In this document: positions 34,346 to 42,463 of the stretch, in pieces | Layout of the letters: every line of letters starts with the position of its first letter | Numbering within the stretch: the first letter of the stretch is position 1 | Assembly (NCBI RefSeq): GCF_900156415.1 | Contig: NZ_FTNM01000001.1 | Coordinates: forward strand, 310,001-374,000 | From: Pontibacter lucknowensis | GTDB lineage: Bacteria > Bacteroidota > Bacteroidia > Cytophagales > Hymenobacteraceae | Direction of reading: 5' to 3' | DNA: 64,000 nt | Translations under genes and position numbers: made by a program | The notes under the pieces: model-generated | Databases searched by the model: none | Seen by the model: only the letters and a program-made list of their open reading frames with translations | Told to the model about the DNA's origin: nothing

Positions 34346-34370
34346 TAGGCTACTGATTGAATAGCATACA

Positions 34371-34408
34371 AACAGAAAAGCCGCTGGGAATCCAGCGGCT
34401 TTTCTGTT
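34371..34408. terminator. Terminator of serS with a perfect 17-bp stem
   Basis: Arms 34371-34387 and 34392-34408, 4-nt loop, T-rich right side and A-rich left side, so it may also serve the convergent gene at 34.5 kb. Confidence 0.9.
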
Positions 34409-34496
34409 ATTCTCAAGCCCATACAAGCCTTCACAATACTGAAGATTAAATTAAGTTGGCACACCTGTAAAGCACCAATTCTTTCAGCTTAGTACA

Positions 34497-34913
34497 TTAG
34501 CCTCCATACTGCTCCAGGTACTGCTGATAGTAGTTTTTTAACTTGTACTTCTTCAGCACATTAGCCCGCACCTGCTCTATCGCCTCCATTGTAACCGCCT
34601 TCTGATGGAGTAGCTTTTCCAGGGGCCGGACAGATTCCTCCTCTAGCCCTTCGTCCAAAGTAGCCTGTTCATACTCTTTTAGAAATTCAGGCGACAAGGA
34701 TAGTTTATTTTTCTGTACCGTGATACAACCAACAGCAGTAAGTTTCTCCAATCCCTCCGTTATTTCTTCCAGTGAATAAACAGTGCCATCGACAGCGTCG
34801 CCCATCAGCAAAACGTCCTGTAGTGTAGCACCTCCCTCACCCCCTGTCGCCAGCAACAAAGCCTCCAGTAACTGCACGTCAGATGCCTGCCATGTTAAAT
34901 TGTATTTCGGCAT
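34497..34913 (-). CDS. Small acidic protein, possibly winged-helix
   Basis: I do not recognise this family. A 138-residue acidic protein without a signal peptide. The middle part, YSLEEITEGLEKLTAVGCIT VQKNKLSLSPEF, has the look of the last helix and wing of a winged-helix domain, preceded by helices from residue 10 on, but no DNA-binding family can be named. The C-terminus is helical and basic-aromatic (VLKKYKLKNYYQQYLEQYGG). A minus-strand -7 element lies at 34979-34986. It stands alone between serS and the surface-protein pair. Confidence 0.6.
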   Translation of the reverse strand: MPKYNLTWQASDVQLLEALLLATGGEGGATLQDVLLMGDAVDGTVYSLEEITEGLEKLTAVGCITVQKNKLSLSPEFLKEYEQATLDEGLEEESVRPLEKLLHQKAVTMEAIEQVRANVLKKYKLKNYYQQYLEQYGG

Positions 34914-34978
34914 TTTCCTAAATTAATTAATCTGTTCGGCTAAAAAACTATATAATATTATATCTATTTTTAGTCTCG

Positions 34979-34986
34979 CAAATTTA
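34979..34986 (-). promoter_or_regulatory. Candidate -7 promoter element (TAAATTTG), minus strand
   Basis: TAnnTTTG match on the minus strand, giving a leader of about 60 nt before the ATG at 34913. It lies in an AT-rich gap shared with the divergent gene at 35022. Confidence 0.4.
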
Positions 34987-35021
34987 TCTCAAAATCACTT
35001 CGATTTCCTACTCCCTATTCA

Positions 35022-36134
35022 ATGAACAGCAAAATTAGTTGCTTTACCTTCTCCATGCTTTTTGTGCTTCTTCTGGGCTGGTCTTCTTCCAGGGCTCAGT
35101 CACGAGGCTACATTGTGCAGGGTGATACTGTTTATACAGATGGGTATATACAGTTTGATCCGAGAAAGCCCTTCCAGGTTGGGTATCAAAAATCAAAAAA
35201 AAGCCTGCTTGAGACATACGCTGCCGGGGCTTTAACAGAATTTGGGTATAGTGACAGTACGAAGTTCGTCGCCCGGAAGGTGACCTACTTTGGAGAGATG
35301 CGCCATGTATTCCTGAAAACCATTACAGGAGGTGAGCTTAATTTATACGCGATACGTGGGGAGAACGGGAAACAGTATTACTTTGAGAAGAATGACCTCA
35401 CCCAGCTTACAAAGGAGAACCTGCAGACTAACCTGAGCCAGCATGCCGCCAACTCAACTTTCTGGCAGCGGCAGCTACCACGTGTCAGGCTGTCTGAACA
35501 GTCCCTTCGTTACTATACCCGCAACATCAACAAAGGCCGAAATGCGAGAATGTCCATGTTCAGCTTTGGTGGTATAGCCAGTTTCAACCGCTCCACCATA
35601 CAGATCAAAACTGAAGCCTTTCCTGAAAACGGATTTGGGGATTACAGCATGACATCAGAAAATGTAGAGGCAGGAGCATTTGTTGAGGCGCCCGTTTGGG
35701 ACTTTAACAATCTGAGTATTATCAGTCAACTGAGCTATGGCAAAATGGACTTTGCAACAGCACTGATCAGTACTTCTCTGGACCAACACATGAAACTGAC
35801 CCTTGACTTCCTAAGGTTATCCGTTATACCCCGCTATTACTTCAACGGCAACAAAGTCTCTTTCTATGCTGAGGGTGGAGCGGAACTATTGTATGCGGTA
35901 AAGCAGTCTAACAAACTCCTAGAGGCTAAGCACAAAAGCAATTCGACCAGTCTGCATGAATATGAGGATATATTCCGGTTGCAAAAAGCAAACTTTGGCG
36001 TAATGGCTGGCGTGGGATTACAGTACTTCTACCTCCCAAAAAACTATGTCAGTCTTGGGCTCAGCACCGGTCATGTATTCGCCGAGAACTATTCCATCAA
36101 CAACCTTTCTACTACAATCCGATTCAACCTATGA
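35022..36134 (+). CDS. Outer-membrane beta-barrel-like protein of unknown function
   Basis: A 370-residue exported protein (signal peptide ending SSRAQ). The first part has GYIVQGDTVYTDGYIQFDP, a start seen in Bacteroidota proteins of unknown role. The second half (about 180-370) has alternating polar and aromatic strands (RMSMFSFGGIASFNRSTIQ, KLTLDFLRLSVIPRYYFNG, VSFYAEGGAELLYAV) and ends in TTIRFNL, consistent with a small outer-membrane barrel closed by a C-terminal aromatic or hydrophobic strand. The stop overlaps the start of the next gene by 4 nt (ATGA), so the two are cotranslated. The region looks more AT-rich than its neighbours. Confidence 0.65.
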   Translation: MNSKISCFTFSMLFVLLLGWSSSRAQSRGYIVQGDTVYTDGYIQFDPRKPFQVGYQKSKKSLLETYAAGALTEFGYSDSTKFVARKVTYFGEMRHVFLKTITGGELNLYAIRGENGKQYYFEKNDLTQLTKENLQTNLSQHAANSTFWQRQLPRVRLSEQSLRYYTRNINKGRNARMSMFSFGGIASFNRSTIQIKTEAFPENGFGDYSMTSENVEAGAFVEAPVWDFNNLSIISQLSYGKMDFATALISTSLDQHMKLTLDFLRLSVIPRYYFNGNKVSFYAEGGAELLYAVKQSNKLLEAKHKSNSTSLHEYEDIFRLQKANFGVMAGVGLQYFYLPKNYVSLGLSTGHVFAENYSINNLSTTIRFNL

Positions 36135-37840
36135 GGCAGCTGAAATTATTGTCTTTTATTTTCCTGCTGGTGCTGCATGGTTGCGCCAAAGAAAAGGACT
36201 TTCCAGAGGCACAGCGTTATCCTATTTTGAGAACACTTGAGGTTACACCTGATAGTACCGGGGCATCCGTGAAGGGTGAAATCGTTAGCCTCGGTAGTGA
36301 ACCAGTGACCGAGTATGGGTTTGAGTACACCGCTATAAACAATGACAAGAGTATTATAAAGAAGGTAGTAGGCATTTCTGCTGTCACCGGTGAGTTTGAG
36401 GCCAGGTTGACGCATGGTCTCGTGAAGGGGTATAATTACAGGATACAGGCCTATGCCAGGCATGGCCAGAACACCACGTATGGAACGGCCTTAGCATTCA
36501 AAAGCCTGAATACCGCTGCACCTGTTATCCATAGCTTCAGCCCAAAAGCAGCTGAAGACAATAGTACTGTTACTATCTATGGTCAAAACTTTAGCAACAA
36601 CAGAAGCTTAGTAAAAGTGAGCATCGGGGAAATACAGGCATATGTCGTCTCAGCGCACCCCGACAGTATTACGATAATAACACCTAGAGTGACTTATTCG
36701 GGGACTTTCCCAATAACCGTGACTGCACATGGTGAGCAAACGACAGCTGAAGAGGAGTTTGAGATTATAGGCCCACAGATTACCCATATCTCGCCTGACA
36801 AGGGAATGCCCGGTGACGAGTTGAGTATTTATGGCAAAAACTTAAGCTACTCCGGTTGGGGACCATATGTGAATATTGGAGGGAAATCAGCAACCATAGT
36901 CTCAGTAACAGACACAGAGATCAAGGTGAAAGTACCAGTAATCACACCGGATCTGTATGACAAAGCACTGACTGTATCTGTCAACCGGGGAAACAAGACG
37001 GCAGCTTTACCTTATTCTTATACCTTAGTGTCAGGTTTCATGGCTGCTTCTGTCAAGCCCACTTCTGTTCCAGCCAACACAGCGCACATACCTTCCTTCA
37101 TTTCGGGCGGACAAGCCTACTTCTTTTCCTACGATCGCATGATAAGTTACGAAGTGGAAACCGGTATCTGGCGAAATGAAGGCGCTTTTCCCGGACAGGC
37201 TCGCAATGGCTCTGCGCTGCATAAGGTTGGGGACAAGGTATACCTTATCGGGGGAAACTATCAGTATTATACCATTTTTATGTCGGTTTGGGAGTACGAT
37301 ATCAGCAGCAAAAGCTGGTTGCAAAAGAAAGGTCTGACCTTCGGCGTTTCCGACGCCAGCAGCTTTACACACGATGGCTATATCTACTTCTTCGGAGGCC
37401 GCAACACTAGCAGCAACACAACACTCTGGCGCTATGATCCGGCAACAGAAGAGGTAGAGGCGCTCAACCCTTTCCGGAACAACTACAACGGCTCCGGCTT
37501 TGTGATCAACGGGAAAGCCTACACAGTAGTGGGTAATGCCACCTGGCTATACAATGCACAGCAAGATAGTTGGTCGCAGGTAGCGGTTATGCCTGAGGAA
37601 AGTACCTTAAACGGTCCTTTCAGAGTTTTCACCCACCAGGGAACCGGCTTTGCAATCAGCGCGAAGGGCGACAGAGCCTTGCTGCGTTTTAGTGAGGAAC
37701 AGAAAAAGTGGGAAAAAGTAGCCGTCTACCCTGGTTGCGTGAGTAGCGAGCAATACTCCGGCTTCTCCTACGGCGACAAGTTATATTTAGGGTCATTTGG
37801 TAGCTGCTCCGCCACTTTATATTACTACCAGAATAGGTAG
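36131..37840 (+). CDS. IPT/TIG and Kelch-repeat lipoprotein
   Basis: A 569-residue lipoprotein (LVLHGC, Cys18). Order: a fibronectin-like domain at about 30-130, two IPT/TIG Ig-like domains at about 135-215 (APVIHSFSPKAAEDNSTVTI YGQNFS) and 217-305 (PQITHISPDKGMPGDELSIY GKNLS), then a Kelch-like propeller from about 330 (FFGGRNTSSNTTLWRYDPAT and repeats with VYLIGGN). The architecture recurs in Bacteroidota surface lipoproteins next to outer-membrane proteins; glycan or ligand binding is possible. It begins in the ATGA overlap with the barrel gene, so the two probably work as a surface pair. No SusC/SusD genes are nearby. Confidence 0.78.
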   Translation: MRQLKLLSFIFLLVLHGCAKEKDFPEAQRYPILRTLEVTPDSTGASVKGEIVSLGSEPVTEYGFEYTAINNDKSIIKKVVGISAVTGEFEARLTHGLVKGYNYRIQAYARHGQNTTYGTALAFKSLNTAAPVIHSFSPKAAEDNSTVTIYGQNFSNNRSLVKVSIGEIQAYVVSAHPDSITIITPRVTYSGTFPITVTAHGEQTTAEEEFEIIGPQITHISPDKGMPGDELSIYGKNLSYSGWGPYVNIGGKSATIVSVTDTEIKVKVPVITPDLYDKALTVSVNRGNKTAALPYSYTLVSGFMAASVKPTSVPANTAHIPSFISGGQAYFFSYDRMISYEVETGIWRNEGAFPGQARNGSALHKVGDKVYLIGGNYQYYTIFMSVWEYDISSKSWLQKKGLTFGVSDASSFTHDGYIYFFGGRNTSSNTTLWRYDPATEEVEALNPFRNNYNGSGFVINGKAYTVVGNATWLYNAQQDSWSQVAVMPEESTLNGPFRVFTHQGTGFAISAKGDRALLRFSEEQKKWEKVAVYPGCVSSEQYSGFSYGDKLYLGSFGSCSATLYYYQNR

Positions 37841-37886
37841 ATTATACCCCTGTGATTGATATTACTTCTATTTTAAACCATTAAGC

Positions 37887-38837
37887 ATGAATTACAAAAA
37901 CAAAATTACCAGCCTTTGCATCCTGTTAGTTGCGCTGCTGCTATCCCCTACCCTAAGCGAGGCCCAAAAAGTTAAATCAAAACCGGCCAAAGCAACTACT
38001 GCTCAGGCACAGCCTGTTACCTCCGCCAAATCACTGCTCTGGGAGATCAGCGGCAATGGATTGAAGCAGCCATCATACCTGTACGGTACATATCACCTGC
38101 TTAACTCAAGTTTCTTGAACACAGTGCCCGAAGTAATGGAGCGCTTTATGGAAAGCCGCGGTGTTGTGGTGGAAACAGAGGTGGATTCCGCTAAAATGAT
38201 GCAGTTGGGAGCCAAAATGGTGATGCCGGACAACAAGCTCTCTAACCTGCTGAGCAAAGAGGATTACGCATTGGTGGACGAGGAAATAAAGACCCAGTTC
38301 GGGTTTGAGCTAAGCATGGCCGACCAAATGAAGCCGATGACACTGCTGCTGATGCTTTCCCTGAAAGACTACCAGCGTATGGAAGTTCTGAAAGAATACA
38401 CCGGCCAGCCACTCGACATGTACTTTGCCAGCTACAACAGAAGAAGCAAAAAGAAAGTGAGCACGCTCGAAACCATGGAGCAGCAGTTTGACATTCTTTA
38501 CAATCACCACCCACTGGATAAGCAGGCTGAGCAACTGGTGTCTTATGTGAAGAACAAGGAAACGGCTATGCAAATGTCTGACAAACTCGTGCAGCTATAC
38601 TTTGACAAAGACCTGGCAGGTATGTGGGCGCTTTCGCATGAATACAACGAACTGACCGGCGGTGGCGACATGACCTACATAGCCGACGACCGCAACAAAG
38701 ATTGGATGACCAAGCTCCCTGCTATCATGAAAGAGCAGTCTACTTTTATAGCAGTTGGTGCCATGCACCTGCCTGGTGAAAACGGCCTGCTGCAGTTGCT
38801 CCAAAGAGCCGGCTACACCGTAAAACCACTGCAGTAA
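37887..38837 (+). CDS. TraB/GumN family protein
   Basis: A 316-residue exported protein (signal peptide ending LSEAQ, then a Lys/Ala/Thr-rich linker). The TraB/GumN hallmarks are LYGTYHLLN near residue 72 and the C-terminal AVGAMHLPGENGLLQLLQRAGY. The family shares the fold of TIKI metalloproteases, with the metal ligands expected at the GTYH histidine, ETEVD and GAMH. These residues are present, so proteolytic activity is possible though unproven for most members. It follows the TIG/Kelch gene by 46 bp on the same strand and ends before a hairpin terminator. Confidence 0.88.
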   Translation: MNYKNKITSLCILLVALLLSPTLSEAQKVKSKPAKATTAQAQPVTSAKSLLWEISGNGLKQPSYLYGTYHLLNSSFLNTVPEVMERFMESRGVVVETEVDSAKMMQLGAKMVMPDNKLSNLLSKEDYALVDEEIKTQFGFELSMADQMKPMTLLLMLSLKDYQRMEVLKEYTGQPLDMYFASYNRRSKKKVSTLETMEQQFDILYNHHPLDKQAEQLVSYVKNKETAMQMSDKLVQLYFDKDLAGMWALSHEYNELTGGGDMTYIADDRNKDWMTKLPAIMKEQSTFIAVGAMHLPGENGLLQLLQRAGYTVKPLQ

Positions 38838-38847
38838 ACCAAACCTC

Positions 38848-38865
38848 CAGGTATAGCTATACCTG
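38848..38865. repeat. 18-bp perfect palindrome made of two dispersed motifs
   Basis: CAGGTATAGC and GCTATACCTG overlap to form an exact 18-bp palindrome between the TraB/GumN stop and its terminator. It is the clearest inverted pair of the window-wide motif. Confidence 0.8.
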
Positions 38866-38871
38866 AAAACG

Positions 38872-38909
38872 GCATCGCCCGCACAAGTTTACACCTGTGC
38901 GGGCGATGC
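38872..38909. terminator. Terminator of the TraB/GumN gene with a 14-bp stem
   Basis: Arms 38872-38885 and 38896-38909 pair perfectly with a 10-nt loop. There is no long T-run, so strength is uncertain, but it separates two convergent genes. Confidence 0.7.
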
Positions 38910-38945
38910 TGCGTTTGTACCTGTCCGGTTTATATTTTGCCTGGC

Positions 38946-39944
38946 TTATACCTTAAAAGGCTGTCGCTCGATGGCACTGAAATCGATATCGCGCATGCAC
39001 TTGAAGTGGCCTTTGGGGCACTTGCTATACCCTATTTTGGAGCAGGGCCGGCAAGGCAGCCCGTTTACTTCCAGCACCTTATACCTAGTCCGGAAAGGAT
39101 ACATGCCAAACTCAGGTATGGTATTGCCCCACACACTGATGATGTCTTTTTGAAAAGCAGCCGCAATGTGCATCAGTCCCGTGTCGTGACTCACCACCTG
39201 CCTTGCCTGTCTGACGAGTGAAGCCGAACCAGCCAGGCTATACCTGCCACAGGCGTTGTAGATGGTTGTTGATTGTTGATTGCTTATTGTTGATTGATTA
39301 AAATGAGCAGCGATCTCCTCTCCTACGACTGCATCTTCTTTGCCACCTAGCAGGACGATTGGCTGTTTTAGCTCCGCACACAGCTCGATGATGCGCTCCG
39401 TGGGAAGTCGCTTGGTATAGTGCTGTGCCCCGATGGCAAAGGCCGTATACCCTAGCCGGAAAGCTTCCGGAAGCGTGTTAATGTCTACTTCGGAATCGGC
39501 AGGTATGAAGTAGTCCAGTCCTTTGCCGTCGTCCTGTATACCTAGCGGCGCAGCAGCGGCCAGGTAGCGGTCTACGATGTGCACGTCGGGCAGGCGGTTT
39601 ACTTTCAGGTTCACTATCAGCCACTTCGCGTAGTTGAGTTTATCGAAGCTTTTGGATGGTTTGCCAAGTCTGGTTTTAATGATGCGCGTGCGCAGGTTGT
39701 TGTGCAGGTCCACCACAAAGTCGAAGTTCTCGGCCTGGAGTTGCTGCACCAGTTCGCCCAGGCTGCCGCTCAGCGTATGTACTTTGTCGATATAGGGATT
39801 AGGCTCCAGTATACCTCTAAAAGCCTGCTTGGTGCAGTAATGTACCTCTGCCCCCGGCACCTGCTGCTTAATGCAGCGCACCACCGGGGTTGTCAGCACA
39901 ATGTCGCCGATAGAGGAAAAACGGAGAATGAGTATTTTCGGCAT
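38946..39944 (-). CDS. Glycosyltransferase family 9 (heptosyltransferase-like), copy 1
   Basis: Adds a heptose or related sugar in LPS core or surface glycan synthesis, using a GT-B fold. The protein has 332 residues. The N-terminus LILRFSSIGDIVLTTPVVR is the family hallmark, and the donor-binding region is SHDTGLMHIAAAFQKDIISV WGNT. Near the C-terminus is a four-Cys motif CRPCSKIGYSKCPKGHFKC that also occurs in the second GT9 protein of the window. A Ser/Thr/Asn/Gln-rich insert NQSTISNQQSTTI, about 10 residues before the donor site, is encoded by a period-7 DNA repeat (39268-39295). The gene starts 3 bp after polX, so it is cotranscribed with it. Confidence 0.88.
   Translation of the reverse strand: MPKILILRFSSIGDIVLTTPVVRCIKQQVPGAEVHYCTKQAFRGILEPNPYIDKVHTLSGSLGELVQQLQAENFDFVVDLHNNLRTRIIKTRLGKPSKSFDKLNYAKWLIVNLKVNRLPDVHIVDRYLAAAAPLGIQDDGKGLDYFIPADSEVDINTLPEAFRLGYTAFAIGAQHYTKRLPTERIIELCAELKQPIVLLGGKEDAVVGEEIAAHFNQSTISNQQSTTIYNACGRYSLAGSASLVRQARQVVSHDTGLMHIAAAFQKDIISVWGNTIPEFGMYPFRTRYKVLEVNGLPCRPCSKIGYSKCPKGHFKCMRDIDFSAIERQPFKV
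39268..39295. repeat. Period-7 repeat array inside the GT9 gene
   Basis: Four heptads (GTTGATT, GTTGATT, GCTTATT, GTTGATT) in the coding region of the GT9 gene. The same heptad family occurs at 52985 and, inverted, at 53107. Confidence 0.8.
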
Positions 39945-39947
39945 TCG

Positions 39948-41651
39948 CTACTTTATCTTCTCCTTCCGCGCCTTAAAATAAGCTCCCACTTCCTCCGCTG
40001 ACTTCGCATTGAAGGTCATTTCTTTCGTCAGTCCGCCTTTGCGACCTACCAGCACACCGTAGCGCATATCGTCATAGCCGCTGGTGTGGTGGGCATCCGG
40101 GTTAATGCTCAGCATCACGCCCTTCTCCAGCGCATAAGCTACCCAACGCCAGTCGATGTCAAGGCGCCAGGGGTTGGAGTTAATTTCGATGATCACATTG
40201 TTGGCAGCACAGGCATCGATTACCATTTTGTGATTGATCGGGTAACCTTCGCGGCGCAGCAGCAGGCGACCGGTCGGGTGGCCGAGCATGGTAGTATAAG
40301 GATTTTCGATGGCGGTGATCAGGCGGGTTGTTGCCTTCTGCTCGTCCATGTTGAGGTTGCTGTGGATGCTGGCCACGATGAAATCAAAAGATTTCAGAAT
40401 GTCTTCTTCGTAGTCCAGGGAACCGTCGCCCAGTATGTCCGACTCTATACCTTTGAATATCTTGAAAGGAGCCAGTTTTTGGTTTAGTTCGTCTATTTCC
40501 TTCTGCTGACGCAGCACATCGCCTTCGCGCAAGCCACCGGCGTAGGCAGCTGTCTTACTATGGTCAGAAATGCCGAGGTACTGGTAGCCCATGTCGCGGC
40601 AGTAGGTCGCCATTTGCTCCAGGGTATGGGCACCGTCGGAGTAGGTGCTGTGGTTGTGCAGGATGCCTTTCAGGTCACCCAGTTCCAGCAGCTTCGGCAG
40701 CTTGTTTTCCATAGCCAGCTGCAGCTCGTTGGTGCCTTCCCGCAGCTCCGGCACGATGTAGGCCATACCTGCCGAGGAGTAGATATCCTCTTCAGAACTG
40801 TGGCTGCTTTCGCGGGCAACAGTCAGCATATTTTTGTTAGCTGCAAATACTTGCGTCAGGTGCTCCTGGGAAGCAGAGCGTATGAAGCGTTCGTTCTGGA
40901 AGTTCGCCGGGCTGGCGAAGCGGATTTCGGTGGCCAGCCCACTTACGCTGTGCTTGCCGCGCCATACCATAGGGCCAGAGTTTAGCTCGTCCTGCTGCAG
41001 CTCGTCCAGTTTGTTCAGAGCAACTTCTGCTTCTGTCGGCTTATCAGTGCCGATAACGAGCTCTAGCTTTTCTATAATCTCCAGGCAACGGCGTACATCA
41101 CCGACCAGCGCTACTTCAGCATCCGGCAAGGCTTGCTGCACCTGCTCCAGCAAAGCCTGGGCAGTTGGCTCGGCCTCTGCAAAAAGCAGTTTGCCCCGGT
41201 TCTGCTGTGTAAAGAGCAGCGCCTGTTTGATATTTTCCTGGGTCTTGGCGCCAAAGCCTTTGAGCTTGCTTACTTTGTCCTGCTCGCAGGCGTCGAGCAG
41301 TTCCTCCACGGTTTCCGCACCCAGCTCTTTCCAAAGGTTTCGGACCTTTTTCGGACCGATGCCCTTGATGCGCAGCATCTCTACCACACCCGGTGGTGTT
41401 ACAGACAGCAACTGGTCCAGTTCGGTGAAAGAACCGGTTTCTTTTATCTCGATCACGCGGGCGGCAATGCTCTTGCCCACCCCTGTTATACCTTCCAGTT
41501 CGGCCTGACTTTTAGTTTCAAGCGGATCTTCTACCAGTTCCAGCGCAGCGGCACCGTTCACGTACGAGCGTACCTTAAACGGATTCTCATCGTGCAGCTC
41601 CATGAGCTCGGAAGCCAGCTTAAACAGCTTTATGATTTTCTTATTTTCCAA
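39948..41651 (-). CDS. polX: PolX/PHP-family protein with degenerate polymerase active site
   Basis: DNA polymerase X family protein. From the TTG at 41651 it has 567 residues. Order: N-terminal helix-hairpin-helix 8-kDa-like domain (ENPFKVRSYVNGAAALE, GITGVGKSIAARV, IKGIGPKKVRNLWKELG), nucleotidyltransferase-like domain (about 160-300), then the PHP domain. The PHP metal motifs are intact: LHNHSTYSDG, GISDHSKTAAYAGG, KGIESDIL, VASIHSN, GHPTGRLL and SINPDAH. In the polymerase domain the signature reads VGDVRRCLEIIEKLELVIGT, without the paired catalytic Asp, so it is probably an exonuclease or phosphoesterase only. TTG is chosen because a -7 element at 41672-41679 lies downstream of the ATG at 41693. 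Confidence 0.85.
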   Translation of the reverse strand: MENKKIIKLFKLASELMELHDENPFKVRSYVNGAAALELVEDPLETKSQAELEGITGVGKSIAARVIEIKETGSFTELDQLLSVTPPGVVEMLRIKGIGPKKVRNLWKELGAETVEELLDACEQDKVSKLKGFGAKTQENIKQALLFTQQNRGKLLFAEAEPTAQALLEQVQQALPDAEVALVGDVRRCLEIIEKLELVIGTDKPTEAEVALNKLDELQQDELNSGPMVWRGKHSVSGLATEIRFASPANFQNERFIRSASQEHLTQVFAANKNMLTVARESSHSSEEDIYSSAGMAYIVPELREGTNELQLAMENKLPKLLELGDLKGILHNHSTYSDGAHTLEQMATYCRDMGYQYLGISDHSKTAAYAGGLREGDVLRQQKEIDELNQKLAPFKIFKGIESDILGDGSLDYEEDILKSFDFIVASIHSNLNMDEQKATTRLITAIENPYTTMLGHPTGRLLLRREGYPINHKMVIDACAANNVIIEINSNPWRLDIDWRWVAYALEKGVMLSINPDAHHTSGYDDMRYGVLVGRKGGLTKEMTFNAKSAEEVGAYFKARKEKIK

Positions 41652-41671
41652 GGCAGTGTTGTGTATAAGTA

Positions 41672-41679
41672 CAAAGATA
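41672..41679 (-). promoter_or_regulatory. -7 promoter element (TATCTTTG) of polX, deciding its start
   Basis: Minus-strand TAnnTTTG match. It predicts a transcript start near 41665, which excludes the upstream ATG at 41693 and leaves the TTG at 41651, where the family N-terminus (ENKKIIKLFKLASELMEL) begins. Confidence 0.6.
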
Positions 41680-41810
41680 GAAAAAGCCGCCATACCTTTG
41701 CCACCACTTCCCGGCGGCCTTTTATATAATGGGGCTTCTATATAAAGCAGGAAATCCCTATCTTAGCTATATATTTAGCTTTTTCTAAAAGAAGCATACA
41801 AACAAGAAAT

Positions 41811-42209
41811 ATGAAATACGCTTCGCTGTTATGCGTTTTGTGCCTCATGCTGCTGGCCAACACCTGCCGTAAAAAGGCAGAGGCCGAACTCCTGGGCCAA
41901 ACCTGGCTACACTCTTATGAAGAGGATGAGGATGAGGTGCTTGTGTACCGCCCCAACACCTATGATTTTCCGCCCTCAAGAGGTCGTACCGGCTTTGCAT
42001 TGGAGCCCGAAGGCGTGGCCAAACAGTATGTAATTGCCCCTGCTGATGGACTGGAAGAACATATCGGCATCTGGGAATACAAAGACAAGAATACCATCCT
42101 GGTACACATCCAAGGCAATGGCCACCCGGAGCAGCGCTATACCATGGAAGTGGTGTCGCTGAAGGACAGTGTGCTGAAAGTGAGAATAACACCTGATGTG
42201 CAGGACTAG
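41811..42209 (+). CDS. Small lipoprotein-like protein of unknown function
   Basis: A 132-residue protein, family not recognised. The N-terminus is hydrophobic and reaches LLANTC (Cys19); Thr before the Cys is atypical for a lipobox, so lipidation is likely but not certain. The mature part begins with a Lys/Glu-rich stretch, then VYRPNTYDFPPSRGRTGFAL and GIWEYKDKNTILVHIQG, which suggests a small beta-barrel like the lipocalin-type or META-like lipoproteins. It may share a transcript with the two small membrane proteins that follow within 21 bp. Confidence 0.62.
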   Translation: MKYASLLCVLCLMLLANTCRKKAEAELLGQTWLHSYEEDEDEVLVYRPNTYDFPPSRGRTGFALEPEGVAKQYVIAPADGLEEHIGIWEYKDKNTILVHIQGNGHPEQRYTMEVVSLKDSVLKVRITPDVQD

Positions 42210-42229
42210 CATTCTAAAGACGGAGCATC

Positions 42230-42454
42230 ATGGAAAAGCCCATAGAGAAACTCTCCTTTAAAGCACGCCTGATCACCTATGCGGTGCTGCTACTCGTAGC
42301 GGCTGCGATGGCTTACTCGGATAATTTTGCAGGGTACTCAAAAGGTCTGGCAAATTTTTCCAGAGGCTTTGCAGGAGGGCTTTTATTAGCCGTCGTGTTA
42401 GGAGAAGCCGCTCTATACCTGCGAAGACGCAGCCATCGTAAAAACCAAGCTTAA
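42230..42454 (+). CDS. Small two-helix membrane protein, tandem copy 1
   Basis: A 74-residue protein with two hydrophobic segments: about 15-30 (LITYAVLLLVAAAMAY) and 46-63 (GFAGGLLLAVVLGEAALYL), ending in a basic tail. The second segment is similar to that of the next gene (FTGGFLIGLLIGEMAIYLRR), so the two look like a tandem duplication. The family is not recognised. The start lies 20 bp after the lipoprotein stop. Confidence 0.65.
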   Translation: MEKPIEKLSFKARLITYAVLLLVAAAMAYSDNFAGYSKGLANFSRGFAGGLLLAVVLGEAALYLRRRSHRKNQA

Positions 42455-42463
42455 TTTTCAACA

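Noticed and set aside
39241-39300. Repeat in the GT9 gene as a CRISPR-like array
   Set aside because: Units are only 7 nt, without spacers, inside an intact coding frame; no cas genes are present.
41652-41693. ATG at 41693 as the start of polX
   Set aside because: It lies upstream of the -7 promoter element at 41672-41679 and adds 14 residues not typical of the family; the TTG at 41651 fits better.
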